Assembly (NCBI RefSeq): GCF_041260155.1
Contig: NC_091945.1
Coordinates: 31,316,296 to 31,380,295 of the forward strand
DNA: 64,000 bases
Direction of reading: 5' to 3'
Source: Ptychodera flava
Lineage: Eukaryota > Hemichordata > Enteropneusta > Ptychoderidae
This document shows, in pieces, positions 44,701 to 53,700 of the stretch. A program made the translations under genes and the position numbers. The notes beneath the pieces are model-generated. The model worked only from the letters and a program-made list of their open reading frames with translations, did not search any database and was not told where the DNA came from. The stretch's first letter is position 1. Each line of letters begins with the position of its first letter.

Positions 44701-47700
44701 AATGACGAAGCTTCGTATGAGAAGATGCTGAAGCTGAGGAGAGACCTCAACAGAGCGGTGACTCTTTTAGAAATGGTAAAAAGGAGAGAAAAGAGTAAAC
44801 GTGAAAATCTTCACCTCACAGTTGAAGTCTTTGAGAAAAGGTGTGTGTTCGATTGTGTAGAATCAAATCTAGGAAATACGTCGCAGACCAGACAGTGCCA
44901 ACTTCCAGCTTGCATACCAATGAGACAGTGGAATATTCATGTACACCACCTATGTTATCCAATAACTGCATTATCTTGCAAGTTGAAAAGAACATCTTTT
45001 GAAATTTGACTTTGTAGGAGAGAAACAACTTTCAAAGACTGTGATATGATGTAGAGCGTAGGCAGTACAATGTCATTTAGTGTAAAAGTTATGTTAACAA
45101 AGCCATGATTACACATATTAAAATCTTATTCCATTGTTAAAATCCAATATTTTCTTTTCATATCATTATGAGTACAATCTAGAATTTTGCATATTCTCTT
45201 ACCTATACAGATACTGTGCAGAAGATTACAATGGCACATTGCTTGCAGAATGTGAAGCCCTCCGAAATCAGAGGCCGTCGTACACGCTACCATTGATAAA
45301 TGGTAGCCAGTATGGAGCAGGGGCCAGACATGAATCATGGGCCAACAGAGTTGGGGTATGTATAACTTTTTTCAAAAATATGTTCCTAAATACAGAGTCA
45401 CTGATTCAAAGGTACATAAATGCTTTCACTTGGTTTCAGCTAAGTATGTAAGTATGCTATTATATAGTCACTTCAGATCATCTCTGTGAAGTACAATAAT
45501 CTCATTTTCAGTGTACCATAGACAAGAATTCTACTGCTAGATTAAGTGCGTCTTGTGGTTATTCATGTTTGCTTGCAAAGTTATTTGATGTGGCGGTTTT
45601 GTAGTTTTTCATCTATTTTATTTATTTGCTTTGTTCATTTATATATGATATTTTACCTGTCTTCAGGAGGAGGCTGTTCGGAAGAAGAGAAAGTATGAAA
45701 AGAAGAAACACAAAACGCAGAATCAACCAAGACAACAGACTAGCAGTACCGTGCCATCCTACAATGATCTAGATTCACATTTGCATGATCTTAGTACAGA
45801 TGAAGACGTTTTCTCACCAGTAAGTATTGGCTTTCTTCATTTAAAAATCAGTAAAAACTGTCCACAGTAGAAAGTGTCTGTGTTTTGTTAACCTCAGGTG
45901 ATGTACATGGTGCATTGAAGCAATACAGACTGTTTGGTGTGGGTCCTGTCATTATGGTAATATGCGACTTAAAATGGAGTCTCAATGTTTTTTCCAAACT
46001 TCTGTCTTGGAACTTTTAACATATTTCACTCAGTAATTGAGGATAAAAATCAAGGTTTGCTCCAGTGTTAGGATTAGAGAAAAAAATCGTCAGAAATGTT
46101 GTGACATTTGAAATAAAAAATGGCTTTACCAACCCTATGCTATTTAACAAGAAAAAAGTCAATTTCTGATTTTCACAATATACAGCACATGATTAAATGG
46201 ATCCATACAAACAGACTGCAAAGAGTGTTGTGAAAGTTAGAGTGTATGAAAAACTCTGCCTGAGGCACCTCGTAACCCAAACAATCATGAAAGAGTGTAT
46301 AGAAATATAATGTCAGATCATAAACTCTGTGTTTGTATTTAAGTCCTGTGGACTTGACGTGATTTATGGGATAAAAGGGTTAACATATGTGAGATAATGA
46401 TAGTATACAGTTAAAGTGTAAAAAGTGGAAACAAAATTGCTTGAATGAACAGCTAAGTTTGTCTTCTGAACAAAAGTGCCATTATAAATATTTTATTGAA
46501 ATGAAATGTGAAAATGTCTACTATGTTATTGCTGTTCTGCTGTTCTGAGTATGATGATGTCAACATAAAAACCTGAATACATATTTTCTGTTTGAAAGTT
46601 GAGTTTGTTTTAAAAATCAATGTCAGCAAACCTGACATCAAACCTGAAGCATAATAGCAGACATGAACTATCGTGATATTATTATTATTATTATTATATC
46701 TTTATTTCGGACTTGAGCGTCCATATAATAGTCAAATAAGGCTATAGTATGAAAATTCAGTTACAAAATTAAATTATGGTTGAAAAGATAGAAAAATTGA
46801 TTATATCTACATACATAATCCAATGGGTTTCTTTTTAAACAGACATTTAAACATAGAGTAACTTATTCCAGTGCTTTACCATCTCTGAGTTGAAATACAA
46901 TGATTTACATACATTTCGTACAATTGCATTGCTACTTTTCAAAAGTCTTTGTCTCAGGCTGTTTATCTGATTTCTCAGAAGAGCATCAAAGTTGCTTATT
47001 CTGTTAGATACAAACATTAGACTCGCGCTGCTCCGTTTCTCATAACCCAATAACAGTCGTGCTGCATTATTGTAAGCAACTATCAAGTGACTTATATTCT
47101 TCAAATTTGTTACTCTTCCCTCCAAGGTGCAATCCCCGTCAGACCGAGAGGATGAAAATGATCCCGATGGTCAATTTGCTTTTAGAAGGAAGAAAGGATG
47201 TAATTACTATGCAGTAAGTATTCACAGATGTACACTCAGAAAGGTATAACGGTATAACTGGTCAAGGTCATATAGTAATGCATAAACCATTTATCTATGA
47301 GTGAGTCATATGGTGTACATTTCCAATTACTCCATAAATGTTAGGTGAGTAAATTGTCATCGCAAGAAATGATTACCGCAAGAAATGATTACGTACAAGG
47401 AAATGCAGAAAGAGTGAATTTTTACAAAGACTTGAGAAACAGAATATTTGTGACGCTGTATTGAACAGGTACATAGTTTTGCTCTAACCAGGTACATGCT
47501 ATATAAATACATGGCAAGGACGTTTTTGTATTTGTCTGAATGCAAAGTTGATACCATACTAGTATTCCACTAGTCCTTTTTCGGCAAAACCTACCCATGC
47601 CACTAAAGCATCCTATCATGTATAGCATCTTATGAGATATTCTTTCCTTTTCCAGCCCCACACGGAGCAAATGGGAAATTGGCCGTGGTGCAGCCGAGAA

Positions 47701-50700
47701 GAAGGTGGCTGGGGTGACCATAGATTTCGTTTTACATGTACCTCACTCAGGAATCCTCGTAGATGTATAGGATACGCCAGGCGGAGAGTTGGTCGAGGGG
47801 GAAGGTAGGTTTTATGAATAAGATTGTCTAGATATGCTATTTTGTGTCAACAGTGAACTTACTCAGTTCACCAGAAAATGACCATTTATTAAAAAATGGT
47901 ATCCAAACAACATGAAAAGTAAATAAGATTACATTTTCATTTAATTGTTAAAAGCAATTTCCATACTTGCCCATTGTTTGTTATTTGCTTCCTAGTATCC
48001 TCATCAAACTTGTCAAATGAGAAATGTAAACGTTTGTATAATCCCTTATTTCTCAAACATGCAAGTGAAAATTTCAGAGATACTGACCTGCACATTACCT
48101 CTACACATAATCTTAGTCAAACGGTATCCATCTACCTTTGTATTGTCATCATTAATCTTGTTATAACATTGCAATCATTGAATGGGGAGGTAATATATAA
48201 TTTAAGTAGTGTTTTCGCTTGAGAACTTACTAGTATGTAAAATGTTTTGGAACCTCATTACCATTTCTGGTGTCCAACTTGCAGGATGACACTGTGACTG
48301 CTAGGGAACATGACTAGCAAGCTCTTGTAAAATTAAGCTTGATGTTGAACTCTGATATAACATTTTTTTATGTGGGAAAGAGATCAGTTCAGCTTGGCTA
48401 AACCTTTAAACACACCATTGATGCTATCTTGTCGTTGTGGTTTCAGGATAATTCTAGACAGAGTTTACACACAGTTATATGACTCTCAATGATCATTGTT
48501 GTTGTCATTTCAGGATAATTCTAGACAGAGTTTACACACCCTTAGATGACTATCTCAATGATCATTCCAATTCATCATCACTGCCAAATGGTCTTCCTCT
48601 TAATGAAATTCTTCGAGAAATCAAAGATCAAAAATGGTAAGTTCATTTCGTTGTCCCTCAACACTTCATGACCAAGTTATGTCGTGAAGTCTTCCATTAC
48701 TGCACAACATAAACAGAGGAAATATACGCAGTTGGATACTTGTGTGTGAACAACAGTAAAAATAGTTTGTCTGCAAGCAGTCAAATTTCTTCATACGGTC
48801 AAAGTAATTCTGCTGATTTGCAATGGCATGGATTGTTATATTTGATTGGTAGGTTGTTATTATTTCCTTCAACATAAGGAGTCTGAAACTAGCACTATTG
48901 AGTAGCTGATTGGCTGTTCTGAAATGATTCAACAAAGGCAAAGAGTTTTAAGCTAACCAATTGGCTAAATACTTCAAAGACACTGCATGTGAGCCTGAAT
49001 TATTTGTTTCCTCATTCTTAAACTGTAAGTTAAAAGTTTGTATTTTGTATATATGTTCTTATATCCCCTCTGCCACAAAAGGTAAATCACTCTGCAAACA
49101 TCAGTCAATAACGATTCCCTGTGAGCTGCATTTAACTGAATATAAACAAAATTTGTTTCATAAAAGATTAGTACTATTGATGTATTACAAAGTCTTGTAG
49201 ATTAGGATATCATGTACTAGCAAACTGTTAGAAACACCAGCATGACTTCTGACCTGGCTGATCAAAGGAAGTCCAATGAACATGTACAAACAGCTCAGTG
49301 CCAATTTTCCAGGCACACACATTGTGCAGTGTTATTGTAGAGTGAAGGCCATCAGCCTGGTTGTGTTTGCTTGCATGTCTCAGGTAACAAAACTTTTGCC
49401 CCAACACAACAACACACGGTACATTTTCTACCATTTCCATCACTTCCATACATTCTGGGAAATGCTGTGAAACAAGATCACTCTCAAGAATTTGCCCTTT
49501 TTCCTACCTGCTGTATTCCATTTGCAATTATTATCGACAGAAAGTCGGTTGAATATTGGAAAATTAGTTAATCTGAACAATGACTGTATCATATATTGCT
49601 TGATGATGTCTCGGCCTTTTAGTGACCTTGTGACTTTTGTGACAACACTGCTCATTGAAGCATAAAGAATCACTTGGACTTTGAATGTTCCTTGTAGTTC
49701 TTATGAGTGTATAGTGTACGTGTTGTTATGTTATCAAAATGGACTTAGGACTTTTCTCCTACTTGCTTTGATAAACGTATCTTTGATAGTTTCGGTTTGC
49801 AGTTTGAAACATTCCAGGTAGCACGGACATTTGAAAAATTACAACAACAATATGAATCTTTTCCCTGTGGCTTTTATTTTTTGACTTCATAGTGTATAGA
49901 TGTAGCAAGCTTCTTTTCTACCGGGCAATAGACTCTTCATAGTGTATAGATGTAGCAAGCTTCTTTTCTACCAGGCAATAGACTATCTTCATAGTGTATA
50001 GATATAGCAAGCTTTTTTCTACCAGGCAATAGACTATCTTCATAGTCTATAGATATAGCAAGCTCCTTTTCTCTGAGATGTAGCTAGGCAGCAGGGTGAT
50101 GAATGATCAGCTGAAAGTAACATCAAGACATCAATTCTGAATGTAATGCTGTCTGTGTTTTCTTTGTAAACAGGTTACATTTTAGACCAGGGACGCCTGC
50201 AGGAGACAAAACTAGTCAATCAAACGCGCCTTTCACTGTGCCTGTCACGTCGTCATCCTCATCAACTGCCTCATCAGACAAAGACATGCATGCATTCAAT
50301 GCAGAACAGTTCCAAAACCACCAAGAACAGTTGGCGCAAATGCAGAAACAACAGCTTGAACAATTGACCCAGGAAAAATCCATCCTGGATTCCTCAATTA
50401 ACCTGGAAGCTTCGTTTTGTTCTCAACCGACGTCCAAATTCACTCTAGACTCTGCTACTGCACATTTTGCTGTGTCTGCCTTAATAAACACTGACCAATG
50501 TCCTAATTTAGTGCAACCCAGTTCTGTTGGAAGTACAAGGACTCCACAATCACAAGTTGCAAATAGCGCCCTCCATGAACCAACTCCAAAAAGTAAGTAA
50601 CAGCCTCTTCATATCAGCAGTTTGTCAGCAGCCCAGAACTTGTTCATGAAAAGACGTCATCTCATTTGTGATAATATTTATTCACCCATTGTACGTGTTT

Positions 50701-53700
50701 ACTGATTGGTCTAACAATGAAATAAAGTAAAATTGACTAACTAAAGACAGCCATTTTGACATTTGTACCAGTAAAGGTCAGCCTCACCAGGTAGATAAAT
50801 GCACTGCTTATAGGAGCTGTAGGTGGTTGTGTTTGGTAAAGATAAGAGGCTGACTTTCAGCTTGTTGAAAGATATAATGTCATGAGTTATACGATTTACA
50901 CACCAGTCTGTCATATACGCTGTGCTAAATCTAAGAAGGAAACTATGAAATTGTAGACAGTCTATGGTGAAATAGACCAGTCACCGACCATTTTATGAGA
51001 CAAGTGAGATTTGCTCAAGATAGAAGATAGCAGGTCATTTCTGAAAGGCTATTTTTCAAATGAAGCCAGAAACACACAGTTAAAACATAAAAAGAAGAAA
51101 TACAGAAGTTGTACTCAGGTTGATTTCACTGTGTAAGCAATCTGGCATCTGAAGTAACAGTCAGAGAAAAAACAATCTTTGTAACCACATTTACGTTTTT
51201 GATGTAGATACCGACACTGAAACTTCAAACAGAGGTTGTGATTCAGGTTATATATGTGTACCTCATTCGTATGGCTTCCTGTGTTCAACACCACCCTTGA
51301 ATACAGAATGGATTGACTAAAACGCAACTGTGGAAAATGAGACACAAGCTTTCACGTATATAACAATTTCCTTTCTGTGAAACTATCAAGCTGCTATTGT
51401 GGAAAATTTTATGTGCTCAGAGTATGTAATGTGATACTGCTCACACTTGTCACTAGGTTCTGGTTGTGCATGCATGACTATCATCTGTTTGTATAGTTTT
51501 GTATCATAAAGGTATTGCTCACACACTCCCAGCTGATACTTTCACAGTGTTGGTAAGGGAGTAAGCAGTGTTTTGTGCTTGCTGGTATTCCTCCTGAAGA
51601 TATCTCAAAATTTAAAGTCTCTCATAGTGCTATAGGAAGCCATATGAACGAGGTACACATATATGACTGACACATATATAGCCTAAACCATTGAAAGTTT
51701 CTCATAATTACCTCAAATTGCTGTTGCTAATTGCTAAGAGACTGAGTGTTAAATACCAAAATATACATGACAAAACTTGTCCCAGTAAATGAAAGCACTA
51801 AATAATTATTCATGTTTTCCTCTAGTAACTGCACCTGGACATTCCCTTGCTCCAGCTGCAACAGTTCTCCAGTTGAATTATCCTATTTCAACTACATCCA
51901 CTACCACGACACCGTCAGCGTCAAGTTCAGGACTCTCCACATTGACAGCCTCTTCAACGACATCAAAACAGACGACATTAGCAAGCTCAGCGAATATGCT
52001 GAAGTCACGAAGCCCTGCCACAGTTGGTAGCAATGTAAGTGTGGCAGCTACGCAAAATGCAACGTCCATTGTGTCCAAATCAGTCACGTCGCAAGTCACA
52101 CCGTCGACATCAGCACAGAGTACGTTGTTCAAACTGTCCTCAACGCCAAACAGCTTAGACAGTATATCAAGGTGAGTGTGATTCAAGATTCAAATGAGCA
52201 TGTACTGTGCGATTCAAGACGAAAATGAATATGTACAGTGCAATTCAAGATTCAAATGAACACGTATGTACGGTGCAATTCAAGATTCAAATGAACATGT
52301 ACTGCATGCTAGTTTAAATTGCAGATTGGATACAATTTACATAATAATGTAGACTTTCTATTGCAATATAAAAATTTATTGATAACCACCAAAATTGGAA
52401 CATTTCCCACCACTGCAGTACAAGCGATCAACTTTTGAATATATCTTATGATCAATGTAATTGCTTTCTTTTGAAAATAGTTTTGAAAAAAATTTAAATA
52501 AAATGCATAAATAGCAAATATTATTACTGACCTACCTGTATTTAATTTTTCTCACTCTTTGTTTCTTGTCTTAAAATTTAGTCACTTTCCCACCAAGTCA
52601 TCATGAAAACCTTCTCTGTTATTTTATGCATTAACCCGTTCACCCAATTTCCCAGTGTTGAGGTCGCACTTTGCCATAGAAAAGAATGGGATTGGATCAA
52701 ACCATGGAAGTGACAGGGTTGATAGCTACTGAAAGAATCTTGCCTTCTGCCCACCACTCAACAGTGATTTTGCGTATGGAACAAAACTTTTGCTTCTCAT
52801 CAAACCATTTGCTTTCACAGGGTTCTCAAAAACTTTTGAAGTAGGCGGAAAATTCAGAAAAGTAGGCGGTTAGCTTCTGTGTGCAACCAGGTTCCCTGGG
52901 CGGGCGGGGGGGGGGGGGGGGGGGGGGGAGACAGTTCTGAGCAATTTCATGCATTCTTATACAGTGTATAAAAGGCTATTCCAACATACACACAGGAGGG
53001 AGGGTTTCAGGCAGGGGGTCCCCTCCCTGTGTGCAAGAAATTTTTAAAATTTGAAGACATTTTGGAGTAATTTCATGCATTATTGTATTGTATGAAAGAC
53101 CCTTTCAGCATGAGAGTGTTAAGGATTATATTGAAATTTGAAGACATTTCTCAGCAATTTCATGCATCCTTATACAGTATATAAAGGTTATTTCAACATA
53201 CACAAAGGGGGAGGGTTTCAGGGGAGGGGTCCCCTCCCTGTGTGCAGGAATTTTTTAAAATTTGAAGACATTTTGGAGTAATTTCATGCATTATTGATTG
53301 TATGAAAAACCATTTCAGCATGAGAGTGTTAAGGATTATATTGAAATTTGAAGACATTTCTGAGCAATTTCATGCATTCTTATACAGTGTATAAAAGGTT
53401 ATTTCAACACACACAAAGGGGGAGGGTTTCAGGGACGGGGTGGGCAAGAACTTTTTAAATTTTGAAGACATTTGGAGTAATTTTATGCATTCTTGTACAG
53501 TATTAAAGACCATTTCAGTATACAGAATAATCATTATCATTGCCAATTACAACATGTTTTCAAGGGATAAAGTTTAAAAGAAAAGTCAGAAAAATTAATT
53601 TGATATCACTCAGGCCTGTCAACTGCATTCAGTTGACAAGGATAATAGCAAATTTCACCAGACTGTTGTGTAGAATTATGTTTAGCTCATGACTTGAACA

